Of a stretch of DNA of 64,000 nt, positions 24,030 through 34,520 are shown one piece after another. Source of the DNA: Callorhinus ursinus. Lineage: Eukaryota > Chordata > Mammalia > Carnivora > Otariidae. The notes beneath the pieces were generated by a model. That model was given only the letters and a program-made list of their open reading frames with translations. It was not told where the DNA came from and ran no database searches. The position numbers and the translations under genes were made by a program. Position 1 is the stretch's first letter. Each line of letters begins with the position of its first letter. The stretch is taken from positions 561,577-625,576 of the forward strand of contig NW_020312936.1 of assembly GCF_003265705.1 (NCBI RefSeq). Direction: 5' to 3'.

Positions 24030-24220
24030 ATTCAAGCCCAGAACTCCATGATCCTGCTTCTTACTAGCTTGTGTGTCCTGCAGTAGATGATTTACTACTC
24101 TGTGTTTCAGATTTCTCATCTATAAAATGTGAATAATAAAAACCATCATGGAGAGTAAGGATGAAATGCACATGTTAATCAATTAGAATAGTACATGGCA
24201 CATGGTAGGTTCTATATATT
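24030..24220 (+). repeat. MIR-like fossil
   Basis: Forward MIR: CAAGCCCAGAACTCCATG, TTACTAGCTTGTGTGTCCTG, TTCTCATCTATAAAATGTGA, ATAATAAAAACC, then ACATGGCACATGGTAGG. Confidence 0.8.
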
Positions 24221-24310
24221 CAGCTTATTCTGCCAAGACCTGACCTGATCTGGTAACAGTCATCTTTGAAATAATAATGTTAGAGATTTTGTGCTGCTTT
24301 GCAGCAGCAA

Positions 24311-24322
24311 CCCCCCCCCCCC
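24311..24322 (+). repeat. C homopolymer, 12 bp
   Basis: Twelve consecutive C, rare in this A+T-rich window. Confidence 0.9.
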
Positions 24323-24439
24323 GACTAAGAATACTTCAAAAGCCAAATCATTTATGGGGTAAACATTTACTTAACTGTGAGTCTTAATTTTAACATTTCA
24401 TTTCATGACATATATCTCCCCTAAGGAACAGTATATTGC

Positions 24440-25560
24440 ACTTTTGTAGAAGAAAATCCTTTTAAAAATTATGTTTTATGATGCTTTGAAATACATATGG
24501 GATAATTCCTCTGTGATTAGGCAAGATGCATTAATTATTTCCTAATGAGGTCAAATGAAGAAAAAATAAAAATAAAACAAAGGTAATGTAATATCACATT
24601 ATTTTCCTTCTGTAACTAAAACCATCAAAAGCACATACCTAACAAGTAGAAATAATTATTCTCCTCCAAATGGTGGCTTGGTTTGGTGAAAGGTGAGCCT
24701 TTTGATTTTGAGCTATTCAGTGTTGTCTATAATAATACATTATTCCATTGAGATTTTGTCCTTACTGGGATAAGGAAAAACTGTGAATCTTCTGATTGCC
24801 ATTAGCTTCTTGAGGTTCTATTAAAACAGCAAGAACAACAAAAAAACTTCCTTGCTCTTTTTACTGTGTTTTGTCTTGTTATTTATTCAGCCGGGCCATG
24901 TCTGATAGGCATTTGATGGTGTTTCCACCCCATGGTCTCACCTGCTTTAATTGGACAGTGGCGGTTTTCAATTAGTGTAAGCTCAGCTTCTTGGACTGCC
25001 TTTGCAATTTCTCTCATATATTGTAATTATGTGTGTACCTCAATGTGTGAGACTATAAACATATGCTATATATTTGAATAAGAGTGCTGTCAACACTTTA
25101 TTTTAGAAGTGTATTAATTATGACTGAATAATAATGTGGATGCTAATGCAGAGCACCATCCTCTGCCTGGTTGATATTTACATTACCAAATGCATTTCAT
25201 TCTCAGAAGAATGAATTTTAAAGTAAGGAACAATTAGCAACTCTATGGAAATCATATATTAAGGGTGCCTTACAAATAATCCTCCTCAAGACAGCTCACA
25301 GCTCTTTATTTTAAATTGTTTTTTTGCCCAAACAGGCAGAGCTGTTAAAAATAGAAGGTTGAATTGTATTTAGAGTTGCAGCAGCTAAAGATGACTGCAT
25401 GACTAGATAAGATTTTTAAGTGTGTATAGCTCTTTTTTTTTAATGGAAACTAATATCCATTTATCTTGATTATATTGCTCCATCAATCACCAAGATTCTG
25501 TATATTTATGAGTACAGTTTTTGAGTATGATGCTCTTTGACCTTCACATGAGCACATACT
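24440..25560. other. Repeat-free A+T-rich block, candidate conserved non-coding DNA
   Basis: Over 1 kb with no recognisable repeat and many TAATTA/ATTAAT cores (for example near 24531, 25026 and 25115). A less A+T-rich centre lies at about 24890-25010 (CAGCCGGGCCATGTCTGATA, GGACAGTGGCGGTTTTCAAT). This texture is common in long-range enhancers of neural genes but does not prove function. Confidence 0.35.
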
Positions 25561-26061
25561 GATGATGCCTGGGAAGGTGATTATTTTCAACAACTTTCAG
25601 TAGTCCCGGTAGATGTTAGGGGAGGGAAAGGGATTCTTTTATTAAACATCCCAGGTACTTGTGTATCTAGGTGAGCCTTTAAATTTGACCTGACATTTAA
25701 CTCTGTAAGAACCATATGAATCTGCTTTGTCCCATAACAAGAGGTTGGGTTTGGAATCTGTGTGCTGGGCACATAGTAGAAACACTATAAATATTTGTTG
25801 ACTCTATTTAACAATAGACTATATGGACAAATATGAATACTCTATTACTAGATAAATTAAGTGTTTTAGTATTCAGGACATGGATATCTGAATGTCCCTA
25901 AAAAATGTTTGGAGCCTAAAGTTGATTATTCCTAGCAAAAACAACTTGAACCATTTATTAAAATTAGCATTTGTTGTTGTTGGATAAAACAATTCCACCT
26001 GAAATTTTTCAGGATTTAAAAGAAAAATCACAGAAATAAATTACTTCTTGATTTCTTAATC

Positions 26062-26222
26062 AGTGGCTCTTAAAGTGTGCCTACACTAATAATATTAGCA
26101 TCACCTGGAGCTTTTTAGAAATGCAGTTGCTTGGACCGCAACCCCAAATTGCTAAATAGGGTCCTGAAATCTGTGTATTTACTTATGATTCTGATACTCA
26201 GTAATGTTTGTACTGCTCAAGT
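26062..26222 (+). mobile_element. MER5A-like hAT-Charlie fossil
   Basis: Starts CAGTGGCTCTTAAAGTGTG and contains TTAGCATCACCTGGAGCTTT and AGAAATGCAG, the MER5A order. Confidence 0.75.
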
Positions 26223-26429
26223 ATATATATGAAAATGTGTTCATACCTCTTTCCTCTAGCCATCTAGATAGATTGCCAGAGCTTTAGAATAACCTGACAT
26301 AATATTTACCTGAAATTTCAGATGAATGCCCCATGTCTCAGAAGGATTGCTTTAATGTGCAAATTATTGTTAAGTTTGCTTTAGATAAGGACATTTTGGG
26401 CAGGGAACTTGAATATGCTAGCTTTGTGC

Positions 26430-26590
26430 TATGTATTTGATCTATAGTATTTCATTTAATATTCACAAAATTTCAAATAGCTCATTTTCCCATTTGTAAA
26501 ACTTGCCTCATATTGAATCAAGATGAGTTTGATTTTCTTGTGGTCACACACTGAAACTTCCAAACCTAGGTTTTATGATGCTCACCCTCT
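26430..26590 (-). repeat. MIR-like fossil
   Basis: Reverse MIR: TATTTCATTTAATATTCACA, CTCATTTTCCCATTTGTAAA, TTGTGGTCACACACTG, then CCAAACCTAGGTTTTATGAT. Confidence 0.65.
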
Positions 26591-26648
26591 AATTTTTTTA
26601 AAAAAACTTTTTACTTACTTATTTACTTATTTATATTATTTTTTAACC

Positions 26649-26834
26649 TTTAAAAAATATTTATTTATTTGACAGAGACACAGCAAGAGAAGGAACACAA
26701 GCAGGGGTAGTGGGAGAGGGAGAAGGAGGCTTCCCGCTGAGCAGGGGGCCTGATGTCGGGCTCGATCCCAGGACCCTGGGATCATGACCTGAGCCAAAGG
26801 CAGATGCTTAACGACTGAGCCACCCAGGCGCCCC
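26649..26834 (-). mobile_element. CAN-SINE, first of three in tandem
   Basis: Reversed CAN-SINE, from the ATTTATTTATTTGACAGAG tail side to the head CCACCCAGGCGCCCC. Fairly close to the arctoid consensus type whose CT-rich arm carries TGCTTGTGTTCC. Confidence 0.95.
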
Positions 26835-27034
26835 TATTTTTTAACATTTTATTTATGTATTTGACACAGAGAGAGCACAAGCAGGGGGAGCAGCAGAGAG
26901 AGCTGCAGAGGGAGAGGGAGAAGCCAGCTCCCCACTGAGGAGGGTGCCTGACTTGGAGCTCAATCCCAGGACCCTGGGAGCATGACCTGAGCTGAGTCGA
27001 AAGTAGACTCTTAACTGAGCCACCCAGGTGCCCC
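26835..27034 (-). mobile_element. CAN-SINE, second of three in tandem
   Basis: Starts at the first base after the preceding copy with TATTTTTTAACATTTTATTT and ends CCACCCAGGTGCCCC. More diverged than the first copy. Confidence 0.95.
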
Positions 27035-27228
27035 TATTATTTATTTTAGAGAGCAAGCAAGCAAGCAAGCAAGTGGTGGGAAAGAGCAGAGGAAGAGAGA
27101 GGATCCTGAAGTAGTCTCCCCACTAAGCATGGAGCCCAACTTGGGGCTTGATCCCAGGACCCTGAGATTATGACATGAGCCAAAATGGAGAGTTGGCCAC
27201 CTAACCTACTGAGCCTCCCAGGTACCCC
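27035..27228 (-). mobile_element. CAN-SINE, third of three in tandem, diverged
   Basis: Follows at once with TATTATTTATTTTAGAGAGC, a (CAAG)n stretch at 27055-27073, and a head reading GCCTCCCAGGTACCCC. The oldest-looking of the three. Confidence 0.9.
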
Positions 27229-27365
27229 ATATAATTTTTTTTTTTTTAGTTTCAGATCAGCAACCTCTGTTTACATTACATTTAGCCTTTGTTTAATGTA
27301 ATTTTAAGTTATATTAGTTTTTCTTAAATAAACTTTATTAAGGTATAATTGTATTAAATTTAGAT

Positions 27366-28766
27366 AAGTGGTTCTCAAATTTCTTTTGGTCATAGGACAC
27401 CTTTATACTTTTTAAAAAAACTTATTGAGGAGTCCACAAAGCTTTGATTTATGTGAAGTGTATTTATTATACTTGCATATTTGCCATTTTAGAAAATCAC
27501 ACAAGAAATTTTAAAGATTTAAATCATTTAAAGATAAAAATTATGAACCTATAATATAAGTAACATTTGAATGAAAATAACTACTTTTCATAGCAAAGAA
27601 TCATGAGAAGACTGTTGCTGTTTTGCATTAAAAAAAATTCTCTTTAATTTCTGGGTTAATAGAAGATTGCTAGATTCTCCTATCTATTTCTGAATCCAGT
27701 CTGTTGCAATGTGTTGTTTTCATTAAAATACATGTAGATAAATCCAGCCTTGAATAAATATGTATTTGGAAAGGCATGGATATTTGGATAATCTTTTCAG
27801 ATAATTGTGTATGTTTTTCTTTGATATCACACCAAGGACTCTACAAGTGGGAGTGTCTGAAAAGTCAGTTTCATCGTGGAATCTGAAACTATATCAATAC
27901 ATTTTTGTTCTCCTCTACATTGTCTGTTGGTTTCCCTTAGGTTTGGAATGGATCTTGGCCAGTTTATAATTTTCTTACATCATGCATTTGGAAAATATTT
28001 TTTCACTGAGCTATATAGATCTTTCCAATTTTATTATAAAATAATAAAAAATTCATGTCAAAAATATCAGATCATTAATCTCACATAAAATCTTTATACT
28101 GAAGCTTCAATCTCACAGAGGCAGATACAGACTTTCTTAAATTTTGAGATTTGCTATAAAGCTCAAATTCTTCCATGGGCAACAAATACTGTTGGTTATC
28201 TTTGAAGTGATAAGCTAATTTTATTTATAAATTTAAAAATAATATTTTATAAATTGTAAATTTTTGGTAAAATATGTGGTAAATACTCAAGTCTGAATAG
28301 TTTGTCATCTCTTCATTTAAAAAAATGTGGCTTTTCAGCTTGCAATGGAAACAATCATATGTGATATTCCTTGAGTCAATAATCAATCATACCTCAGTAT
28401 GGAGCAGAAGTGCCTTATGGGTATTGCCCATTCCATTACACAGAATACTAAAAATGTGTACTCAGATATGAAAATTAATAAAATTAATTATTTTGTACTG
28501 TTTCATCAAAGACATTCTTAAGTGAAACTGGCTTTTTTTTTTTTTAATCTTTATCCTAAGAGTATGTGGTAGTGAAGTTACCTTGACTCTTAATATAGTC
28601 TGGTGCCACTGCCTTGACTGGAGCTAATATGACAATAGCTTTGTCTTCCATTACACTTGTACTCTCCATACACGTGTCAATACAGTGAAAAAAGCAAGTA
28701 ACAGACTGCTTGGAAGGGGCTCAGAGATCCCCAGAGGTCTATGGACCCAAACTTTGAGAACTTCTG
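27366..28766. mobile_element. Charlie1-like hAT DNA transposon fossil, non-autonomous, full length
   Basis: Terminal inverted repeats are visible: AAGTGGTTCTCAAA at 27366-27379, and TTTGAGAACTTCTG at 28753-28766, whose reverse complement is CAGAAGTTCTCAAA. Inside the left end is TTTTGGTCATAGGACACCTT; before the right end is CAGAGGTCTATGGACCCA. The interior order (TTTAATTTCTGGGTTAATAG, TGAATCCAGTCTGTTGCAAT, TATCACACCAAGGACTCTAC) fits the Charlie1/Charlie1a elements I know, about 1.4 kb. Flanking 8-mers ATTTAGAT and CTCTAGCC share only four of eight bases, so the target duplication is eroded. No transposase frame. Confidence 0.8.
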
Positions 28767-29738
28767 CTCTAGCCCTTCCTGTTTCTTCCAGTACTCAGGT
28801 TGAAAGTGCTGACAGAAGTGTTTCTTGTTAAGATAGGAGAGATCGCTTCACCACCATGGCAGCTTCGCTTCTTCCCAGATTCTTTCTGGTACCTTGATGA
28901 CAAGGACTGGCCACTTTTAAACATAACTATAGGTGATTAAAGCCCCAGGACTACAGCTTTCAATCCAATCTACCCAGTTTTCAATTCAATCCAATCTTCC
29001 CCACCATTGCTCCTGAATTGCCAGATTATACATACACACACACACACACACACACAAGAGGTAACTAATTTGTGCAGTGCTGACCTGTATGAAGTCTGTC
29101 TCAGTACATAGTCACTTTCAAAGAACCCTCACTCTCACCTCCAAAGATAATTGAAAAGCAATCTACTTCTTTAATATAATCACTCCATAATATGCCAAAG
29201 TGAAATCTGTATTTTATTGTTAAATGAGACCTCTTAGAAACCTGGTTCCCTTCTGGTATCTCTGAAAATCTTTCTCATAAGTGTTCCCAAATCTCTTTTC
29301 TCAAATACACCAAAATTGAAAGTAAATAAATAAAAAAGCTAATCTTTTTTTCCAACCCCTGCCCATGCAAACTCTTTTGTCACTTTGATTCCCTCTCCTG
29401 TCCACATTTATTGCTTCTGTATTAGTAGCTCTTGAACTTGTCATTGCAAATAAATTACCATATATGATTAAAAGGAAGAAGGTTAAAGGGACCATTTCAT
29501 CTATTTTTAATGATCTAAGACTCCACTCGGCCAGACACACCTTTTCTTATGATCCAAGAGGATGAAGTTCTGAATGCATATATCCATTATAGTTTCTTAT
29601 CACAAATACATAGAAATACTAGGAAGAAGAAATTAAGTGGGTTAGAACTTTTTCCTATATTCAAAATTACACAGCATCCATTATGTATTTAATCAGTGCT
29701 GTTGTGTTATTACTGCTATTGAAAGTCCAAAGGAAGGG
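28767..29738. other. Unassigned intron sequence
   Basis: Contains a CA microsatellite at 29034-29056; otherwise nothing recognised. Confidence 0.5.
29034..29056 (+). repeat. (CA)n microsatellite
   Basis: About 11 CA units. Confidence 0.95.
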
Positions 29739-29773
29739 TTTTTATTTATTTATTTATTTATTTTTTTTTTTTT
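29739..29773 (+). repeat. (TTTA)n plus T-run
   Basis: TTTA repeats followed by about 14 T. It looks like an old retroelement tail, but no SINE body follows. Confidence 0.85.
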
Positions 29774-30175
29774 AGGGGAGGTGTGCATACATGGTCATTT
29801 GAGTAAATATTTCCTACTAGGAGATTCAAATTTGCAAAGTGTATCTTATAATTCTCTAGTTTGACACTGTTTTCTGCAAATCCCCCATCTCACCTCCCTA
29901 CCTCTACCTCCTAGACTTGCTAGATTTTCCAAGAGCTGGGGCAAGTTCTCTCCTTTCCTCTGCCTGGGGAAGTTTCTATCATTAGGCTCTTCCTCACAGA
30001 GGACTTTGGGGACCTAGCACTATGAGGTGTTAATTAGGTATCATAGGTTTCCAAGTTCACTCAATCTAGGGATCTGTTTCCTACTCTGTACCTCAGAACT
30101 GATGACCCCTACCTTGACTGTAATATTCATAAGACTCTTATTAAGCAAACAGGTAATATGTGAGATGCGTGTTGT

Positions 30176-30196
30176 AAAAAAAAAAAAAAAAAAAAT
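30176..30196 (+). repeat. A homopolymer, 21 bp
   Basis: Twenty-one A, 50 bp left of the pyrimidine microsatellite. Confidence 0.95.
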
Positions 30197-30247
30197 CCCT
30201 AAACAGGTGTTCATTTTGTGAACATTGAAGTTTTTGGTTTCTGGTAC

Positions 30248-30482
30248 TTTTCTTTTTCTTTCTTTCTTCCTTTCTTCCTTCCTTTCTTCCTTTCTTCCTT
30301 TCTTCCTTTCTTCCTTTCTTCCTTTCTTCCTTTCTTCCTTCCTTCCTTCCTTCCTTTTCTTTTCTTTTCTTTTCTTTTCCTTTCTTTCCTTTCTTTCCTT
30401 TCTTTCCTTTCCTTTCTTTCCTTTCCTTCCTTTCTTTCTTTCTTTTCTTTCTTTCTTTTCTTTCTTTCTTTCTTTCTTTTTT
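30248..30482 (+). repeat. Pure polypyrimidine TTTC/TTCC microsatellite on a SINE tail
   Basis: About 235 bases made only of T and C, in shifting TTTC, TTCC and TTTTC units. It runs directly into the T-rich tail of the reversed SINE at 30479-30670, so on the minus strand it is a GAAA/GGAA-type expansion of that SINE's A-rich tail. It creates artificial S/F/L-rich and K/E-rich open frames on both strands. Confidence 0.97.
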
Positions 30483-30670
30483 TAAGATTTTTATTTATTT
30501 TTTTTGACAGAAACACAGCAAGAGAGGGAACACAAGCAGGGGGGGGCGGGAGAAGGAGAAGCAGGCTTCCCGCTGAGCAGGGAGCCCAATGCGGGGCTCG
30601 ATCCCAGGATCCTGGGATCATGACCCGAGCTGAAGGCAGACGCTTAACAACTGAGCCACCCAGGCACCCC
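30479..30670 (-). mobile_element. CAN-SINE with expanded tail
   Basis: Reversed SINE: TTTTTTTAAGATTTTTATTT, GACAGAAACACAGCAAGAG, a G7 run in the GA-rich body near 30540, and head CCACCCAGGCACCCC. Confidence 0.95.
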
Positions 30671-30724
30671 TACTTTTATTTTTCTTCCCCCATGTTTGAT
30701 TCTGGCACACAACGTTAAAACAAT

Positions 30725-30960
30725 AAAATGAACATGAGCTTCAGAAGCAAATAGACTTGGATTCAAATCTTTTCTCCACTGCTCACTATATATGATTTTG
30801 AGCCATGACTTAATAATCTAATCTTCAGTTTCTTCATCTGAAAAATGAGGAGTCTAGTATGTACTTCATAGTATGTTGTGACACTTAAATAGGAAACGAA
30901 TGTATCTAGTGGAAACTCATTGATGTTCTTGAAGAAATGGCTGGATAAGTAAATGAATAG
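30725..30960 (+). repeat. MIR-like fossil
   Basis: Forward MIR: AGACTTGGATTCAAATCTTT, CACTGCTCACTATATATGA, TTCTTCATCTGAAAAATGAG, then ACACTTAAATAGGAAACG. Confidence 0.75.
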
Positions 30961-31106
30961 GTTATCCCCTTATTTTATAAATTAAGGAAGGTATAATTAG
31001 AAGAGGCAAGGTCAGTAGACATCTGATATGTAAATTTATCAACATTTCAACACTTCTGTAATTCTATTGATTGAAAATAAGGTATTAAAAAGATTTAAAA
31101 AAATAA

Positions 31107-31600
31107 GGTATTTTCTGTTGTTGCTATGACAATTTTTCACAAACACAGTAGCTTAAAATAAATGAGTGTATTATCTTATATTTCTGTAGGTCAGAAGTCT
31201 AACAGAGATGTCTCTGGGCTAAAATAAAGGTCCTTGACTGTGTTCCTTTCTAAAACCTTTAGGAGATTGTCTTTTTTCTTCCCTTTTCAGTCTTCTAGAG
31301 GTCACCCACATTTCCTGGTTAGTGGCCCTTTTCCTACATTTTCAAAAGCAGCAGGCTTGAATCTCTGACCCTTCTGCAGTCATGTCACCCTCTGACCACA
31401 GAAGAAAAGAGTCTTCTCTTTTAAGGATCCATGTAATTAGTTTGGGCTCACCCGAATAAATCAGAATCATCTACCCATCTCAAGGTCCCCAAATTAATCA
31501 CATCTGCAAATTTTTGACAGGAAGGTAACATATTGATAGGGTCTGAGAATTAAGATGAAGTTATATCTGGGGAGGCTTATTTGTGTTCCACAACCAGAAC
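31107..31600 (-). mobile_element. MaLR/ERVL-like LTR fossil
   Basis: The wording matches a common mammalian LTR class in reverse: TCTGTAGGTCAGAAGTC, ATGTCTCTGGGCTAAAAT, ATCCATGTAATTAGTTTGGG, CATCTCAAGGTCCCCAAATT, then GAAGGTAACATATTGATAGG. Exact subfamily not assigned. No internal retroviral genes nearby. Confidence 0.55.
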
Positions 31601-31692
31601 CATAGCATATCAAGAGTACCATTGCAAGTCATAGCCACCATTTTTCATAAGTAGGGTATTCATAGATAAGTGGCTAGGATGCTTGAGAAGGC

Positions 31693-32094
31693 TGTATTAG
31701 TTTACTAGGGTTGCCAAAATAAAACACAACACACTGGGTTAGGCTTAAACAACGAAAATTTACTTTTTCTTAGTTTTAGAGGCTAAAAGTTCAAGATCAA
31801 GTTTTTAGAGAGTTTGGTAGTTCTACTGAGGCTTTTCTCTTTGGCCTGTAGATGGCTGCCCTCTCTCTGTGTCCAAACATGGTTTTTCTGTGCCCAATAT
31901 CCCTGATGTCTCTCTGTGCTTCCAAACTTCTACTTATAAGGACACGAGTCAGATTGGATTAAGGTCCAACTTAGCCTCATTTTAACATAATCACCTCTTT
32001 AATGGTTCAGTCTCCAAATATAGTCACATTCTGAAGTATTGGGGGTTAGCGGTTCAACATATGAATTTTGAGGGGAAACAGTCTGTCTCATAAC
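31693..32094 (-). mobile_element. MLT1-like MaLR LTR fossil
   Basis: Reads TGTATTAGTTTACTAGGGTT at one end and ATATGAATTTTGAGGGG followed by CTCATAACA at the other, reversed as for MLT1-type LTRs. Interior: CTTATAAGGACACGAGTCAG and GAAGTATTGGGGGTTAGCG. Solo LTR; no internal region seen. Confidence 0.7.
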
Positions 32095-32137
32095 AGAGGA
32101 CTTGAAAGGATCATTCTAGTTTTTGTTTAAAAATATA

Positions 32138-32309
32138 GGGGCACCTGGGTGGCTCAGTCAGTTGAGCATCTACTTCTGACTCAGGTCATTATCCCAGGGT
32201 CCTGGAATTGAGCCCCATGTTGGGCTCTGCTCAGAGGAAGCCTTCTTCTGCCTGCTGGTGTGCTGTCTCTCTCTCTGTCAAATAAATAAAAACTTTTTAA
32301 AAGGATTAT
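32138..32309 (+). mobile_element. CAN-SINE
   Basis: Head GGGGCACCTGGGTGGCTCAG, a diverged body with CTCTCTCTCTCTGTC, and tail AAATAAATAAAAAC. Confidence 0.93.
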
Positions 32310-32335
32310 AAAAAAAAATAAAAATGTAATAAACA

Positions 32336-32444
32336 GGGGTGCCTGGCTGGCTCAGTTGGTGAAGCATGCAACTCTTGATCCTGGAGTTGTGAGTTCGAGC
32401 CCCACATTGGATGTAGAGATTACTTTTTAAAAATCTTTAAAAAA
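32336..32444 (+). mobile_element. Short CAN-SINE of the older type without a CT-rich body
   Basis: The tRNA-like head GGGGTGCCTGGCTGGCTCAG runs through GAGTTCGAGCCCCACATTGG directly to ATGTAGAGATTACTTTTT and an AATCTTT-type tail, without the CT-rich arm of the other copies. Flanking AAAAATGTAATAAAC (about 32320) and AAAAATGTAATCAAC (about 32441) differ at one base: a target duplication. Confidence 0.92.
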
Positions 32445-32908
32445 ATGTAATCAACTATTTTCACAAAACATTTGCCATTATCATTATTATTATTATTATC
32501 ACTACAGGAGATTTAACAGATTTCCACCAGATCTATAGATCTGTGGTATGAAAACTGAGGGCATTTCAGTTTTCAGGTTTTTTTTCCAAGTTTTGTTGTT
32601 GCTGTTTGGTATTTTCTTAATTTCTAGGTTTTGTTAGTGGAAGGGAGACAGAGCAGAGAAACACACGCATTTACAGCATCGCAAACTATATTACTAGTAT
32701 TTAATTCTGTTAATTTGATGGTATGTTGGGCTCCATTTTCAAAATCTTTGCTATATGGATAAGGGTACTTGAGAGAGTAAGAGTTGAAAAAGGCAACTTT
32801 CACATACATGCTATCCTTATAACAATCAGATAATTTTTTGGGGGGGCAGGATAATATTGCTGTTCTTGTTAGTATCATTTTAACAAGAGGAAACTAAAAA
32901 AGAGATAA

Positions 32909-33103
32909 TTTATTATTTTTTTGATAGCACGTGAGCAAGCAGCGGGGAGGGGCAGGGGGAGAGGGAGAGAGAGAGAATCTCTCAAGCAGATTTTCGTCTG
33001 AGTACGCAGACGGCTGCAGGGCTTGATCCCACAACCCTGAGATCATGACCTGAGCTAAAATCAAAAGTCAGATGTTTAATTGATTGAGTCACCCAGGTGT
33101 CCC
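32909..33103 (-). mobile_element. CAN-SINE, diverged
   Basis: Reversed: GATAGCACGTGAGCAAGCAG, GA-rich body, GAGATCATGACCTGAGCTAA, head TCACCCAGGTGTCCC. Confidence 0.92.
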
Positions 33104-33149
33104 TGATATAGAGAACATTTAAATGACTTGTCCAAGATCCTATCTAGTA

Positions 33150-33557
33150 TAGTAGTCCCCTCCTTATCCATGGGGGATCCATTCCAAGTCCCCCAGTGGA
33201 TGCCTGAAACCCTGTATCTACTATTTGTTTCTATACATATATACCTATGATAAAGTTTAATTTGTAAATTAGGCACACTAAGAGATTAACAACAGTAATA
33301 AATAATAAAATGGAACAGTTATAGCAGTATACTGTAATAAAAGTTTTGTGGATGTGGTCTCTCTCAAAATACCTTATTGTACTATGCTTACCCTTTTTCT
33401 TATGATGATGAGAATGATGAAATGCCTAAATGAAGTGAAATGAATGACAAAGGCACTATGATGTAGTTTTAGGCTACTACTGACTCTCTGATGATAGGGC
33501 AGAAGGAGAATCATGTGCTTCAGGACAGCAAATGACTAAGGGTAACAAACCATGGAA
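33150..33557. mobile_element. Tigger/MER2-like DNA transposon fossil
   Basis: Starts at TAGTAGTCCCCTCCTTATCC, then CAAGTCCCCCAGTGGATGCC, TATGATAAAGTTTAATTTG, GTGGTCTCTCTCAAAATACC and AGGCTACTACTGACTCTCTG, the order of a pogo/Tigger-related MITE. The far end is eroded (about 33541-33557). Non-autonomous. Confidence 0.8.
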
Positions 33558-34520
33558 AGGGTTTGGATTCTCATCTGTCTAAAAGGAAGGGTATTTGTGA
33601 GTATGTTCACTTAGTCCTCTCATGCACTCTTTCATGCACCCATACATTGTCCAGTAAAACCATTTACCTACCGACCTTTCTCCTTTTAAGTCTCTTATCA
33701 ACACATTTATCCATTCACTCATCCAGCTGTCAGCCCGTTCATCCACCCATTGAGTCGTCATGGATGAGACTTGAAATTGTGGCTATTTCTGTTAAATCTG
33801 AACTTTGATCATGATCCTCTGCTTTCTTAACAAGACTTTGAATGAGACAGTTTGCAGACTTCAAGGGGTAATACTGGGTAACACAGCTAAGTTATTATTA
33901 GGCATTTTGATCACAGAAAAAAGATGATTTGCCAATGTCACACCCTATTCTATGACCCAAACTAAACTCTAGGTTCATGGAGTTCTTTTTAAACTTCAAT
34001 TGCAATGTTCTTTCAAGGCCACAGCATTTTGATTATCCCCGTCTCTTTATAAATAGAGAATTTCAGAGAGAGGAGATGACTGTCATTTGGTTATCCACTG
34101 TGTTCTTTCCCACTGTGCTCTTGTCAGTTATTTGGATAAAAAGATACATCCTGTTTAGCAAGTAATTGTGATTAGCACATCAGAAATCCAACTCGTATTT
34201 TTGACTCCTCTTAGTTCTCTGGATAATCAAGTTCTTTTGAAACATAAAGAACATTGATAAAATGTTTTCTTAAGATTTTCCACTTTTTCCATAGTACCAC
34301 TGAATATTCTGCTGTAAATTGACCTTTTGAAAATATCCCGGATGTTTTAAATATCCATTTGTTTAAAATCCACTTGTTTTATATGGCTAATAATCCTGTT
34401 TCTGTTTGTTTTTTACTCTTATTCACCTTGTTTGTGTTGTGTATTATCATATTGTATATTTATTTGACAAAAATTTCCCCCTGTCATATCTCTGTGTCTC
34501 CATCCATCCATCCATCCATC
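33558..34520. other. Unassigned intron sequence
   Basis: Contains CATT/CATCCA-like wording (33640-33760) and a short CCAT run just before 34521; no gene recognised. Confidence 0.5.

Noticed and set aside
30211..30718. Open frames of 136-166 codons on both strands, S/F/L-rich or K/E-rich
   Set aside because: They are translations of the TTTC/TTCC microsatellite and the adjoining SINE, not genes.
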